Positions 1-9,218 of a stretch of DNA of 64,000 nt are shown here, in pieces. The notes under the pieces were generated by a model, which searched no databases, was not told the DNA's origin, and saw nothing but the letters and a program-made list of their open reading frames with translations. Position 1 is the stretch's first letter. Each line of letters begins with the position of its first letter. The stretch is taken from NCBI GenBank assembly GCA_025454915.1, contig JALONN010000017.1, positions 1-64,000 of the forward strand, in the 5' to 3' direction. The stretch comes from Raineya sp. GTDB lineage: Bacteria; Bacteroidota; Bacteroidia; Cytophagales; Thermonemataceae. The position numbers and the translations under genes were made by a program.

Positions 1-463
1 TTAAGATTTTAGAATGAAAAAGCCTCATTAGATATGTTTATCACAGATTACCTATTCTAAAAAACAGAAATTATCCGTGAAAAAACAGAAAATATCCGTC
101 AAGATTTTAGAATAAAAAAGCCTCATTAGATATGTTTATGGTCGATTATCTATTCTAAAAAACAGATTTTATCCGTGAAAAAACAGAAATTATCCGTCAA
201 GATTTTAGAATGAAAAAGCCTCATTGGATATGTTTATGGTAGGTTGCCTATTCTAAAAAACAGATTTTATCCGTGAAAAAACAGAAAATATTCGTCAAGA
301 TTTTAGAATGAAAAATCCTCATTGGATATGTTTATGGTAGATTGCCTATTCTAAAAAACAGATTTTATCCGTCAAGGTTTTGGAATGAAAAATCCTCATT
401 AGATATGTTTATGGTAGATTGCCTATTCTAAAAAACAGATTTTATCCGTGAAAAAACAGAAAT
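1..463. repeat. Iteron array A downstream of rep
   Basis: Four successive repeat units begin with AAGATTTTAG at 3, 101, 199 and 297 (exact 98-bp period), and a fifth begins at 374 as AAGGTTTTGG after a 77-bp step. Each unit has a variable-free core (AGCCTCATTAGATATG or close) followed by two 21-bp iterons of the type AAACAGAAAATATCCGT. The fourth unit has lost exactly one iteron, which explains the 77-bp step. Next to a Rep_3 initiator gene this is the expected architecture of an iteron-controlled plasmid origin. The stretch contains no gene. Confidence 0.85.
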
Positions 464-478
464 ATAAATAAAGCTGTT

Positions 479-1399
479 TTAAACTAAACCTAAAGTTTTG
501 AGTAAAAGTCCTGCTGGATTACTTACTTTTCCAAATTTTCCAAGTTTCCAATCATGATACCACTTGAAAGTTTTCTGCCTTAAATCCTCATTTTTAGCAA
601 TTTGTTCAAGTAAATCATTTCTTTTTATCCCTATTTCTTCTAGATTTTGAGCACATCTTTGTTCTTTTGGATCTTGACTAAAATCTATGTTGATGATGAC
701 TTTAGGGTTTTGCAGATCTATTTTAAACTCAATTTCTGTAAAGGAACGTCCTTTCTTAATTAGTTCATAGGATACTTTTAATTCAGAATATTCATTAATT
801 TGCTCTATAGCAGGGTCTAATACAAAGCCTTTTAATTGACTGATTTGCTTGTATTGTTCTGCTTCTCTGCCCTTAGGATCAAAAAGTTTTAACCTAATCT
901 TTAAATCCTCTATACTAGTTCTCCAAATACCAATATCTTTCCATTGTGATAACATTGCATATATTCTTTTTGCATATTTAGAAGACATTTTAAGGGCTGC
1001 ATATAAGCGAAAAGATGTAAATTGCTCCTTTAAATCAAATAAAAATGGCGTAATCTTATCTGAAAGTTCTACTTCAATAATTCCATGCCCAGAAATATAT
1101 TCACAACTAGAAAAGATCCATACTTGTAACAAGTTTCCATTTTCTCTTACATATTCATACATTCTACTACCCATTTTCTCAGTAGATTCACGCAATTGTG
1201 AATATTTATATTCTTTTCCTGTAATTTTTTGTAATTCAGTAATGGATATTTGATGCTTTTTTGTAGGATTGTCTCTCTTTAATAAGCCTAATAGATAAAA
1301 AAATAAGTCTAACTCTGTAGCTGTCATCTCAAAACGAGCTTCTGTAAGGGCATTTGCTTGTCTGACTTCTTTTTGTTCACTAATGGTAGTAAGTTTCAT
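479..1399 (-). CDS. rep: Plasmid replication initiator, Rep_3 (RepB) family
   Basis: This 306-aa protein matches the Rep_3/initiator replication family, which has two winged-helix domains that bind iterons and open the origin. Supporting features are the N-terminal NALTEARFEMTATELDLFFYL segment followed by a second winged helix around residues 135-235 with the family-typical phrases FTSFRLYAALKMSSKYAKRIY and LKGFVLDPAIEQINEYS. Length is normal for the family. The gene lies between two iteron arrays: one ends 15 bp past its stop codon, the other starts about 70 bp upstream of its start codon, so autoregulation by iteron binding is likely. It is transcribed in the same direction as parA-parB. 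I assign the family with good confidence; host range and copy number cannot be read from the sequence. Confidence 0.88.
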   Translation of the reverse strand: MKLTTISEQKEVRQANALTEARFEMTATELDLFFYLLGLLKRDNPTKKHQISITELQKITGKEYKYSQLRESTEKMGSRMYEYVRENGNLLQVWIFSSCEYISGHGIIEVELSDKITPFLFDLKEQFTSFRLYAALKMSSKYAKRIYAMLSQWKDIGIWRTSIEDLKIRLKLFDPKGREAEQYKQISQLKGFVLDPAIEQINEYSELKVSYELIKKGRSFTEIEFKIDLQNPKVIINIDFSQDPKEQRCAQNLEEIGIKRNDLLEQIAKNEDLRQKTFKWYHDWKLGKFGKVSNPAGLLLKTLGLV

Positions 1400-1470
1400 A
1401 AATATCTGTTTTTCTTACAAATATAATAAACAGATAAAAAAAACAAACTGTTTTTTAAATATTTTTTTTC

Positions 1471-1577
1471 ACGGATAAAATCTGTTTTTTATACGGATAT
1501 TTTCTGTTTTTTCACGGATATTTTCTGTTTTTTAAAGGATAAAACCTGTTTTTTCACGGATATTTTCTGTTTTTTCA
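1471..1577. repeat. Iteron array B upstream of rep
   Basis: Five tandem iterons start at 1471, 1493, 1514, 1535 and 1556 (spacing 22, 21, 21, 21). Each has the form ACGGATATTTTCTGTTTTTT or a near variant. They are the reverse complement of the iterons in array A, so the two arrays point toward each other around rep. A further lone AAACAGAAAATC half-site in the opposite orientation lies at about 1587. The array covers the probable rep promoter. The rest of 1400-1840 is A+T-rich with no gene; CAAATTTG at about 1645 is a small palindrome of unknown meaning. Confidence 0.85.
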
Positions 1578-1829
1578 ACGTCACAAAAAACAGAAAATCA
1601 ATATCTTACGCTATATCCAAATAATACAAATAAATACAAATACACAAATTTGTATTGTGTGAAAATTAAATTTATGATTTTATAATGTTTGTTAAAACTT
1701 TCATTTTAGTTTAAAGAGCTACTTATTTTTCATGAGAAATAAAACAAATCAAAAAAGTATGAAAAATGCTTGGCTATACAAATATGAAATGCTGATTGGA
1801 CTTTGATTTTTAAAGTTAATATTATAATA

Positions 1830-1853
1830 AAAAAGCTCTTTTATGAGCTTTTT
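1830..1853 (-). terminator. Hairpin terminator at the end of parB
   Basis: A 9-bp perfect stem, AAAAAGCTC pairing with GAGCTTTTT around a 6-nt loop, overlaps the last codons and stop of parB. Read on the minus strand it runs into a T-rich stretch, as a Rho-independent terminator for the parA-parB transcript would. Confidence 0.65.
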
Positions 1854-2653
1854 ATCAAATCCTCTATTTTAAGTAATATATCATAACTACAATTTTTTAG
1901 TTTTTGTGTTATAGACTTTATTAGTACTTCTGATGATTTTTCTTTAGGTTCTTTTTCAGCTTTAGTTAGTTTTTCTACTTCATTATTTTCTAATGCTTTC
2001 TTTGCTTGTTCTATTTGTTTTTTATCCCAACCTGAAACCTCCTGAATAATGCTCTGAGGAACTTTTATTGTTTTATTTAAAATCTTATCCTTGAGTTCTT
2101 TATTTCCTTCTGTTAGTTTATCCAAACCTAATGCAAATTTCTCATCTCTTTGAATAGTTTTAGGAGAAACTTTATGTTCCTGAGCCAATTTCTCTCTTGT
2201 TTCCATCTGGTCATTTTGACCAGATGATTTTTTCTTATCTCCACCAACAGATTTTTTCTCTCTAGAATATTGTAAACCACGTAAGTAAGATTTCTGTAAT
2301 TCTGTTAGATTGCGACGAGAAAGTTGATTGTCTATCATCCAATCTTTTACTTCATCTAGATTTTTAAATTCCTTGAATAAAGTTTTAAAAGGCAAGTTAT
2401 TATCTTGGCAAATCTTATAACGATTATGTCCATCAATCAAAATATTTTCTTCTTCATCTTTCCACAAAATAATCGGTTCACGACAACCTTCAGCTTTGAT
2501 AGATTGCTCAAGTCCTGCTATTTCCTCAGTAGTTAGGGGAGGAATAAGCATTCTTAATTCTTCTTTAATGGTTATGTTTAGCTCATTAAATAAGTTTCTA
2601 GCTTTTTGTTGCTCTGCTTTTTTTATTTGTTCAAATCCAAACTTCTTTGCCAT
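1841..2653 (-). CDS. parB: ParB-like partition protein
   Basis: This 270-aa protein has the ParB/Srx-like N-terminal domain at about residues 35-125. It contains the box DGHNRYKIC in place of the canonical GERRxRA, a variant common in Bacteroidota plasmid ParB proteins. A helix-turn-helix follows at about 150-175 (REKLAQEHKVSPKTIQRDEK), and a charged C-terminal region probably dimerises. Its role would be binding parS and stimulating ParA. It starts 3 bp after the parA stop codon, so the two are co-translated. The acidic NILIDGHNRY context suggests the nucleotide pocket may differ from CTP-sliding chromosomal ParBs; that is inference. I could not identify a convincing parS. Confidence 0.82.
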   Translation of the reverse strand: MAKKFGFEQIKKAEQQKARNLFNELNITIKEELRMLIPPLTTEEIAGLEQSIKAEGCREPIILWKDEEENILIDGHNRYKICQDNNLPFKTLFKEFKNLDEVKDWMIDNQLSRRNLTELQKSYLRGLQYSREKKSVGGDKKKSSGQNDQMETREKLAQEHKVSPKTIQRDEKFALGLDKLTEGNKELKDKILNKTIKVPQSIIQEVSGWDKKQIEQAKKALENNEVEKLTKAEKEPKEKSSEVLIKSITQKLKNCSYDILLKIEDLIKSS

Positions 2654-2656
2654 TTT

Positions 2657-3388
2657 CTATTTATTTAATATTTCTTTTGCAAGTTTACGATAATCTTCTG
2701 CACCATTGGAATCTGGAGCATATTCAAATATACTTTTACCCTGACTAGTGGCTTCTGCCAATGCTATATTCTGACGTATAGATGTTTCAAAAACACTACT
2801 CTGATACATATCTTTAACTGTCTCAGATACACTTTTTCTGAAAACTGTATTATTAAGTTGAGTAATTAACATACCCAAAATATTCAGTTCCGGATTTAGG
2901 TTTTCTTGTATTCTTTCAGTAAGGTCTAAAATATTTTGAAGTCCTTTCATAGCTAAAAACTCTGCTTGTACTACAATGAGTAAATCTGTAGCTGCTACCA
3001 AAGCATTCACAGTGAGAATACCCAAACTAGGAGGACAGTCTATCAAACAATAATCGAAATTTTGCTTTTTAAGGAGCTTTTTTAATTGAAAATAACCATT
3101 TACATCATTTTGTAACTTTGTTTCTGCTTCTGATAAATCTAAATCAGAGGGACATAAGTAGAAATTATCATCTAATTGATGTAGGGGTAGGGGAGTATTT
3201 TCTATCAGAGAGTGATAAATGCTATTTTCGGTACTTTCTACGCCTAAAGATTGACTTAAATTAGCTTGTGGGTCTATATCTATAACTAAAACTTTTTTGC
3301 CTTCTAATGCAAGAGCTTTGCCTAAATTGGCTGTGGTGGTAGTTTTTCCAACTCCACCTTTATGATTTACAATGGCTATGATTTTCAT
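2657..3388 (-). CDS. parA: ParA-family partition ATPase
   Basis: This 243-aa Walker-type ATPase of the ParA/Soj/MinD superfamily begins with the deviant Walker A KGGVGKTTTTANLG at residues 10-23. It continues with the Walker A' DIDPQANLS (about 39) and the Walker B-like DYCLIDCPPSLG (about 115). It lacks an N-terminal DNA-binding extension, so it is the short type Ib/Soj-like form that moves DNA on the nucleoid with ParB. It is the first gene of the parA-parB operon. The start is set by the invariant position of the P-loop ten residues in. With rep this marks a plasmid maintenance region. Confidence 0.92.
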   Translation of the reverse strand: MKIIAIVNHKGGVGKTTTTANLGKALALEGKKVLVIDIDPQANLSQSLGVESTENSIYHSLIENTPLPLHQLDDNFYLCPSDLDLSEAETKLQNDVNGYFQLKKLLKKQNFDYCLIDCPPSLGILTVNALVAATDLLIVVQAEFLAMKGLQNILDLTERIQENLNPELNILGMLITQLNNTVFRKSVSETVKDMYQSSVFETSIRQNIALAEATSQGKSIFEYAPDSNGAEDYRKLAKEILNK

Positions 3389-3476
3389 GAAGGATAATTA
3401 TTTGTACAAATTTTGTCAAAAATAATTAGAAAACCATATAAAATTTGAGTAAAAATGTTGATTTAGAGATAATAAA

Positions 3477-3560
3477 TTACTCTAGCCACTCAAATATTTC
3501 TTCTAGTTTTTCATCTTTAAATAATTCTTGAGGAGCAATGCCAAAGTTTGTGAGAGAAAT
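3477..3560 (-). pseudogene. Possible C-terminal remnant of a small regulator
   Basis: Read on the minus strand, this stretch ends in a stop at 3477 and encodes about 25 residues: TNFGIAPQELFKDEKLEEIF and a short tail. This resembles the last helix-turn-helix turn and tail of an XRE-type regulator (the pattern x-FGI-x-P-x-ELF). No start codon or upstream domain is present. It could be a chance open stretch. The 570-bp gap 3389-3962 otherwise holds the repeat element listed next. Confidence 0.22.
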
Positions 3561-3596
3561 ATGAAATTAAAATCTCAAAATTCTATTGATGCTAAT

Positions 3597-3800
3597 AGAT
3601 GTTGCAACATTTAATTTCTATGTTTTCATTAAAAAAACAACCAAATATTACACTACTAATATAACCTCTAAATCTTTAAATAGCTTAAAATAGGCATTTT
3701 TATACTCAAAAAGTCTCCCAAAAATTATTTTATTACACCACTGCAAAATCAGGGATTCCCTGATGCATGGAAAATTTTTATTACTTATTTTTGGATGTCT
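3597..3800 (+). promoter_or_regulatory. Two-palindrome intergenic element, copy 1
   Basis: Palindrome 1 is AGATGTTGCAACATTT at 3597-3612 and palindrome 2 is ATCAGGGATTCCCTGAT at 3749-3765, 152 bp later. AATATTACA lies at +47 from palindrome 1, and ATTATTTTATTACAC precedes palindrome 2. The same parts recur at 22.36 kb and 35.50 kb with identical spacing. This copy lies about 200 bp before hsdM and points toward it. Its middle 60 bp differ from the other copies without changing length. Function is unknown: shared promoter/operator, small RNA or recombination boundary. Confidence 0.6.
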
Positions 3801-3962
3801 TGGTGGAGATAGGTTTACCATTTAATCATATAGATATATTTTCTTAAAAATATATTTTATTGAGCATGATAAAATTTCTGTATAAAAGTTAAGAAGTATT
3901 TTTTATCAATAAACTGATTAAAATGATAAATTTGACACATTAACAAAAGACTAAAAGAATAA

Positions 3963-6035
3963 ATGCAAGGAAAACAACTCAGAAAATTAGAAGCCGAACT
4001 GTGGAGAGCCGCAGACCAACTCAGAGCAAATAGTAAACTGACAGCTTCAGAATACTCCATGCCTGTATTGGGACTAATATTTTTACGTCATGCCTATAAC
4101 CGCTTTCAAAAAGTGAAAGTGGAAGTAGAAAAAGATTTACCTGTACATCCACAACGGGGCAGACGACCCATAACTAAAAAAGATTTTGAAGAACGCAATG
4201 CAATGTTTTTGCCAGAGGAGTCGCAGTTTGACTATTTGGTTTCTTTGCCTGAAAGTGCTGACATAGGCGAAGCCATTGACAAAGCAATGAAACTGATTGA
4301 GGACGAATACGACAACCTCAAAGGCGTTTTACCTAAGAACTTTTCTGTTTTTAGTAAAGACTTATTGCGAGAACTGATTCGTATTTTCAATAAAGAAGTA
4401 TTGCAAAAAGCCGAAGGAGATTTGTTCGGGAAGATTTACGAATACTTCCTCAACAAATTTGCTATGACTGGTGCACAAGAAGGCGGAGAGTTTTTTACAC
4501 CTATGAGTTTGGTACAAACCATTGTAAACGTAATTGAACCTGACCACGGTATTGTGTTTGACCCCGCCTGTGGTAGTGCAGGTATGTTTGTACAAACGGG
4601 CTACTTTATAGAAAGTGAAGGATTGAAACCTGCTGAAAAAGTTACCTTTTACGGACAGGAAAAAGCCGAACTCAATACCAAACTTGCCAAAATGAACCTT
4701 ACAGTACACGGACTGGAAGGCAACATACAAGAAGGTAATACTTTTTACGAAGATAAACATAATCTTGTTGGTGGTGCAGATTTTGTAATGGCAAATCCGC
4801 CGTTTAATGTGGATGGTGTGGACAAAGCCAAAGATGCTGTTAAGAAAGACCCACGCCTGATATTAGATGGCAAAGTAAACCTACCAAAAAACGACAATGC
4901 CAATTATTTGTGGGTTCAGTATTTCTATAACTATCTGAAACCAACAGGCAGAGCAGGTTTTGTAATGGCTTCTTCTGCCAGCGATGCAGGACACAGCGAA
5001 AAAGAGATACGGGAGAAGTTGGTAAAAACAGGTGCAGTGGATGTAATGATGGCAATTGGTAATAACTTTTTCTATACCCGTTCGTTACCTTGTACCCTTT
5101 GGTTTTTTGACCGTGCCAAAGAGCAGGATGAAGCAAAAAAAGATAAAGTATTGATGCTCGATGCACGCAAGATATACCGAAAAGTTACACAAAAAATAAA
5201 TGACTTTAGCCCTGAACAACTACAAAACCTGATTTGCATTGTAAACCTTTACAGAGGCAATACCAAAAAGTTTGAAACCACTATAAAAAGCTATTTACAG
5301 ACATCTGCCGATTTAGCCAAAGAAACATCCAAAGCGACTACCGAACTGCAAAAGCAATTACAGAACGTTTTTAAAACGGTTAGCGAATTTGCTACAAAAT
5401 ATGCCAAAGAAAACAAGGAAGTACAAGCCTTTGTAGATGCTTTGAAAATAGAAGAAATAGCAAGCATTTATGAACAACAGAACAAACTGATTGCTGAAGC
5501 AGAGAAAGCCAAAGCTGATATGGACATTTTAGAAAGCATTGCCCACCAGTGCAAAATGCTACGCAAACCGCAAGATAAACTCATTAAGCAGTTGCTAGAT
5601 GCCATTAGTACAGCCACCAAAGAATACCAACTGAGCAAAAACAAAGACTGGAAAGAGTTGAACATAAAAGAACAACTTGATGAGCTAAAAGCCCTGCAAC
5701 AGCAACTCAGCGGCAACCCCGATGAAGAAGAACCAGGCTTGCTGCACGAAACCGAATATTTCTACAAACAAGCCCACTGGCTTACAAGCCGTTTCCCCGA
5801 AGGCGTTTACACTGATGTAGAAGGACTGTGCAAAATAGTAACCCAAAAAGAAATTGAAGCCAAAGACTGGAGCCTAAGCCCAGGCAGGTATGTAGGTGTG
5901 GACACAACCACAGATGACGACTTTGATTATGAAGAACGCCTAAACGAAATACATATTGAGTTGGAAGGCTTGAACGAAGAAGCCATTGCCTTGGCAAAAA
6001 CCATTTCTGAAAATTTTAAAGAGTTAGTGATATGA
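3963..6035 (+). CDS. hsdM: Type I restriction-modification methyltransferase subunit HsdM
   Basis: N6-adenine methyltransferase subunit of a type I restriction system, using S-adenosylmethionine to mark the sequence chosen by HsdS. The N-terminal HsdM helical domain is at residues 1-130 (ELWRAADQLRANSKLTASEY). The SAM-binding motif I, DPACGSAGMF, starts at D200, and the catalytic NPPF motif is at N278-F281. At 690 aa it is longer than usual because of a coiled-coil-rich region at about 430-600 before the C-terminal tail that contacts HsdS. It opens a five-gene operon and its stop overlaps the hsdS start. Codon use is visibly richer in G+C than in the genes that follow, suggesting a different recent history for hsdM. 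Confidence 0.93.
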   Translation: MQGKQLRKLEAELWRAADQLRANSKLTASEYSMPVLGLIFLRHAYNRFQKVKVEVEKDLPVHPQRGRRPITKKDFEERNAMFLPEESQFDYLVSLPESADIGEAIDKAMKLIEDEYDNLKGVLPKNFSVFSKDLLRELIRIFNKEVLQKAEGDLFGKIYEYFLNKFAMTGAQEGGEFFTPMSLVQTIVNVIEPDHGIVFDPACGSAGMFVQTGYFIESEGLKPAEKVTFYGQEKAELNTKLAKMNLTVHGLEGNIQEGNTFYEDKHNLVGGADFVMANPPFNVDGVDKAKDAVKKDPRLILDGKVNLPKNDNANYLWVQYFYNYLKPTGRAGFVMASSASDAGHSEKEIREKLVKTGAVDVMMAIGNNFFYTRSLPCTLWFFDRAKEQDEAKKDKVLMLDARKIYRKVTQKINDFSPEQLQNLICIVNLYRGNTKKFETTIKSYLQTSADLAKETSKATTELQKQLQNVFKTVSEFATKYAKENKEVQAFVDALKIEEIASIYEQQNKLIAEAEKAKADMDILESIAHQCKMLRKPQDKLIKQLLDAISTATKEYQLSKNKDWKELNIKEQLDELKALQQQLSGNPDEEEPGLLHETEYFYKQAHWLTSRFPEGVYTDVEGLCKIVTQKEIEAKDWSLSPGRYVGVDTTTDDDFDYEERLNEIHIELEGLNEEAIALAKTISENFKELVI

Positions 6036-7165
6036 AGTGGGAGAAAGTTGAAATAGGCAAGGTTTCAAAAGTGATTTCAGGTTTTGCTTTTAAGTCGAAA
6101 GATTTTCAACCTATTGGTACTCCTATTGTCAAAATCAAAAGTATCAAGGATGAAAATATTGTATTAGATGAAAGTGATTGTGTAGATTCAGCTATTGAAG
6201 TTCCAATAAGGTTTCATTTAAGTAAAGGCGACATTTTAATTTCACTCACAGGCTCGCATATCACATTACCCTCATCTGTTGTTGGACGAGTTGCAAAATA
6301 TAGACACGAAACAAATTCATATTTAAATCAGAGAGCAGGAAAATTCATCAACATTGATAACGATAGATGTCATAAGGACTATTTGTTCTACTTCCTTTTG
6401 CAAAAAGAAACATTAACCAAAATTGCAAATAAGGCACAAGGAGCAGCGAATCAGGCAAACATTAGTCCTGGAGATGTTGAAGGAGTTGAAATTAATCTTC
6501 CCCCACTCCCCACCCAACGCAAAATCGCCTCCATTTTATCGGCTTATGATGATTTGATAGAGAATAATTTGAAGCGGATAAAGTTGCTGGAGGAGAAGGC
6601 GAGAATAGAATACAAATCAATACAAAAAAATGAAAAGCTCGAATTTAGAAAGGCTGTGGATGTCTTACAATTCTCAACAGGAAAATTAAATTCTAATGCA
6701 GCTGTCCCAAACGGGCAATATCCATTTTTCACTTGTGGACAAGAAATATTAAGAACAAATACATTTTCCTTAGACGAAGAGGTTGTTTTATTAGGTGGTA
6801 ATAATGCAAGTGCAATCTATCCCGTATTTTACTACAAAGGCAAATTTGATGCCTATCAAAGAACATATATAATTAAACCAAAACCCAAAGTTTATCTTTC
6901 TTTCAAATACTTATACTATTTCTGGGAAAGTAAACTTGATTATTTGAAAAATATTTCAACTGGTGCTGCTACAAAATTTTTGACATTAAAAATCTTGAAT
7001 GATATTGATGTACCGCTTCCAAGTAAAAAAGTAATGGAAGAGTATGAAATGCTAACAGAACCAATTTTTAAGTTTAAAGCAATTTTAGCTGAACAAAACA
7101 CCAAACTCCGGGAGGCACGGGATATTTTATTACCTAAACTAATGAACGGACAAATAGAAGTGTAA
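6032..7165 (+). CDS. hsdS: Type I restriction specificity subunit HsdS
   Basis: Specificity subunit that selects the bipartite DNA target. The 377-aa protein has two target-recognition domains (about 1-150 and 205-345). They are separated by the conserved helical spacer LPPLPTQRKIASILSAYDDL (about 152-171) with the following NLKRIKLLEEKA, and a second conserved helix closes the protein (NTKLREARDILLPKLMNG). The ATG overlaps the hsdM stop (ATGA), giving translational coupling. The second TRD contains TGAATKFLTLKILNDIDVPLP, typical of TRD ends. Compared with hsdM it is more A+T-rich, consistent with exchange of specificity genes. Confidence 0.9.
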   Translation: MKWEKVEIGKVSKVISGFAFKSKDFQPIGTPIVKIKSIKDENIVLDESDCVDSAIEVPIRFHLSKGDILISLTGSHITLPSSVVGRVAKYRHETNSYLNQRAGKFINIDNDRCHKDYLFYFLLQKETLTKIANKAQGAANQANISPGDVEGVEINLPPLPTQRKIASILSAYDDLIENNLKRIKLLEEKARIEYKSIQKNEKLEFRKAVDVLQFSTGKLNSNAAVPNGQYPFFTCGQEILRTNTFSLDEEVVLLGGNNASAIYPVFYYKGKFDAYQRTYIIKPKPKVYLSFKYLYYFWESKLDYLKNISTGAATKFLTLKILNDIDVPLPSKKVMEEYEMLTEPIFKFKAILAEQNTKLREARDILLPKLMNGQIEV

Positions 7166-7168
7166 ATT

Positions 7169-9217
7169 ATGAGTATTCAAAACATGATAGAACCTAATTA
7201 TTTTATATTTGGTAATAAGCCAAAAGGTGAATACGAAGATTCATTTTGGGATACAAGTACAATTCTTGAAACCAAAGAGTATTACTTTACAACAAGTGAT
7301 AATCTTACTTATAAACCTAAAAAAGGTGATATAGTAATTTTTAAGGAATTCAATACCAAAATATATTGGGGACAGGCAATTTTAGACAGCGATAAGGAAG
7401 AGGTTGATAAAGGTGGTGAAGAAGTAATACGATTCACACTAAAGGAGATAAAAATATGGTTGTATAAAGTTAGTACTGATTCAGTATATAATTCACTATC
7501 TAATAAAGATACAAGAGCCCGAATAGTAAGCATCACCAAAGCTGATTACAATTTAATTATTGAAACGATGGAGAATAATAGCCCACTTTCACTTGAAAGA
7601 CAAGCTCAAATCAAAGCTCTCTGGGAAAAGTATAAATCAGAAACTAAAATAGAAGAAAAAGATAAAATTAATAGTGAGATTGAAAATCTGCTTAGTCAAT
7701 GGAAACTTTATAAAGACAAAATACTCAATGATACTCTAAATTTAGAGGACTATACCAACACCTTGAGTAGTGCAACAGCTACCATGCCTGGTGGTTACTT
7801 ATGTAATTTTTTAGAACGTACTACTCGTTGGCTTTTGGGTTCTTCTAAACCTGGTACAGCTTTCAATTTTGAAGTAAAGTTGAATAATGATAATACAACC
7901 TATTACATCTTAAAGCAAAACAAACAAAATACCTCACGAGCAGAAGCAGAAAGTTATTATAACAACAACCTCAAAGGCTTATTAAAAAGCATTGTGTCAG
8001 AAAATGACCCATTAGAAAAAATTCGAAAAGTAGAAGAGGCTGATTACAGTGCCAAACAGATACTAATGAAAATGGCAGTGTTAGATAACCTGACTGATTT
8101 TCTCTATATATATTCTACTCAGACTCTTGAAGAACTATATAACGATTTTATTGAGGGAGATGCAGAAGGACTATTTACCCAAAACCATCATACCTGTTTG
8201 GTAGCAAAAAACCTGTTAGGAGTAAATGAGCAAGATAAAGGCGAACTTATTTTACTTTCCCGTTTTCTGTGGCGATATGTAAATTCACGAACTATTGCAG
8301 ATTCAGACAATCCGAATGTAATTATGTACGGACCTCCAGGTACAGGTAAAACTTATTCAGTAATCAATAGTCTTGATTTTGTAACTCAGGGTGATAGTAC
8401 CCGTTACGAAGTTTTGCAGTTTCATCCTTCATTTACCTACGAGGATTTTATTGAGGGGATCAAGCCCAAAGGTGTTTCAAAAGATGGTAATATTCGTTTT
8501 GAACTGGTAAACGGAGTTTTCAAAAACTTTTGCATCAAAGCAAAAAAAAATCCTGATAAGCCTTTTTATTTTGTGGTAGATGAAATCAATCGTGCCAACC
8601 TTTCATCAGTATTTGGCGAAACTCTTTCACTATTAGAAAAAGATTATCGCCATAATGGAAAGGATAATAAAAATCTGATACGTACTCAATATTCTACACT
8701 CATTGAAGATTTGATTAAAGAAGATGACAAGTACAAAGAACTGGCTTATATCATTGATAATGGTGAAGTGAAGTTTGGTGTACCTGAAAATGTCTTTTTC
8801 ATTGGAATGATGAACGATGTAGATAAAAGCATAGATGCATTTGATTTGGCACTCCGAAGACGTTTTAAATGGATAAGAAAAGACTGCAATTATACTGTAA
8901 TCGAAGAAGAAACACGGTTTAAAAATAAGGATGAATTCAGTAATATTGAGCGATACATAAGAGCTTGCGAAAAACTGAATAATTATATTTCTACTGAATT
9001 AGGTCTAGGCAAGTCCTATGAGTTTGGACACTCCTTTTTTATGAAGATAAGTAATATTGCCAAACGAAAAGAAATAACGCAAAATAATCTGGAAACACTT
9101 TTCAATTTGTATTTACGCCCAACCCTGAAAGAATATTTGAGAGCTGTATTTGCAGAAAGCGAACTGGACGGGAAATTAGATGAAGCATTGAAACAATTTA
9201 AAGAAACATTGAAATAA
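7169..9217 (+). CDS. mcrB: McrB-type AAA+ NTPase with EVE-like N-terminus
   Basis: Motor and recognition subunit of a McrBC modification-dependent nuclease. The AAA+ domain (about 375-600) has Walker A GPPGTGKT at G388-T395, the Walker B segment FYFVVDEINRAN, and the McrB hallmark MMNDVDKS with N549-D552. McrB proteins hydrolyse GTP, and MNxxDxS is their signature. The N-terminal 115 residues (NYFIFGNKPKGEYEDSFW; KKGDIVIFKE; YWGQAIL) resemble the EVE/PUA-like fold that reads modified bases in some McrB homologues. That N-terminal call is by pattern only. It starts 3 bp after hsdS and ends 1 bp before mcrC, inside the type I operon. Confidence 0.88.
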   Translation: MSIQNMIEPNYFIFGNKPKGEYEDSFWDTSTILETKEYYFTTSDNLTYKPKKGDIVIFKEFNTKIYWGQAILDSDKEEVDKGGEEVIRFTLKEIKIWLYKVSTDSVYNSLSNKDTRARIVSITKADYNLIIETMENNSPLSLERQAQIKALWEKYKSETKIEEKDKINSEIENLLSQWKLYKDKILNDTLNLEDYTNTLSSATATMPGGYLCNFLERTTRWLLGSSKPGTAFNFEVKLNNDNTTYYILKQNKQNTSRAEAESYYNNNLKGLLKSIVSENDPLEKIRKVEEADYSAKQILMKMAVLDNLTDFLYIYSTQTLEELYNDFIEGDAEGLFTQNHHTCLVAKNLLGVNEQDKGELILLSRFLWRYVNSRTIADSDNPNVIMYGPPGTGKTYSVINSLDFVTQGDSTRYEVLQFHPSFTYEDFIEGIKPKGVSKDGNIRFELVNGVFKNFCIKAKKNPDKPFYFVVDEINRANLSSVFGETLSLLEKDYRHNGKDNKNLIRTQYSTLIEDLIKEDDKYKELAYIIDNGEVKFGVPENVFFIGMMNDVDKSIDAFDLALRRRFKWIRKDCNYTVIEEETRFKNKDEFSNIERYIRACEKLNNYISTELGLGKSYEFGHSFFMKISNIAKRKEITQNNLETLFNLYLRPTLKEYLRAVFAESELDGKLDEALKQFKETLK

Positions 9218-9218
9218 G

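Noticed and set aside
1..463. CRISPR array
   Set aside because: The 98-bp periodic units are nearly identical throughout with no unique spacers and contain iterons beside a rep gene.
1618..1665. parS-like palindrome around CAAATTTG
   Set aside because: The symmetric core is only 8 bp, occurs once and is expected by chance in this A+T content.
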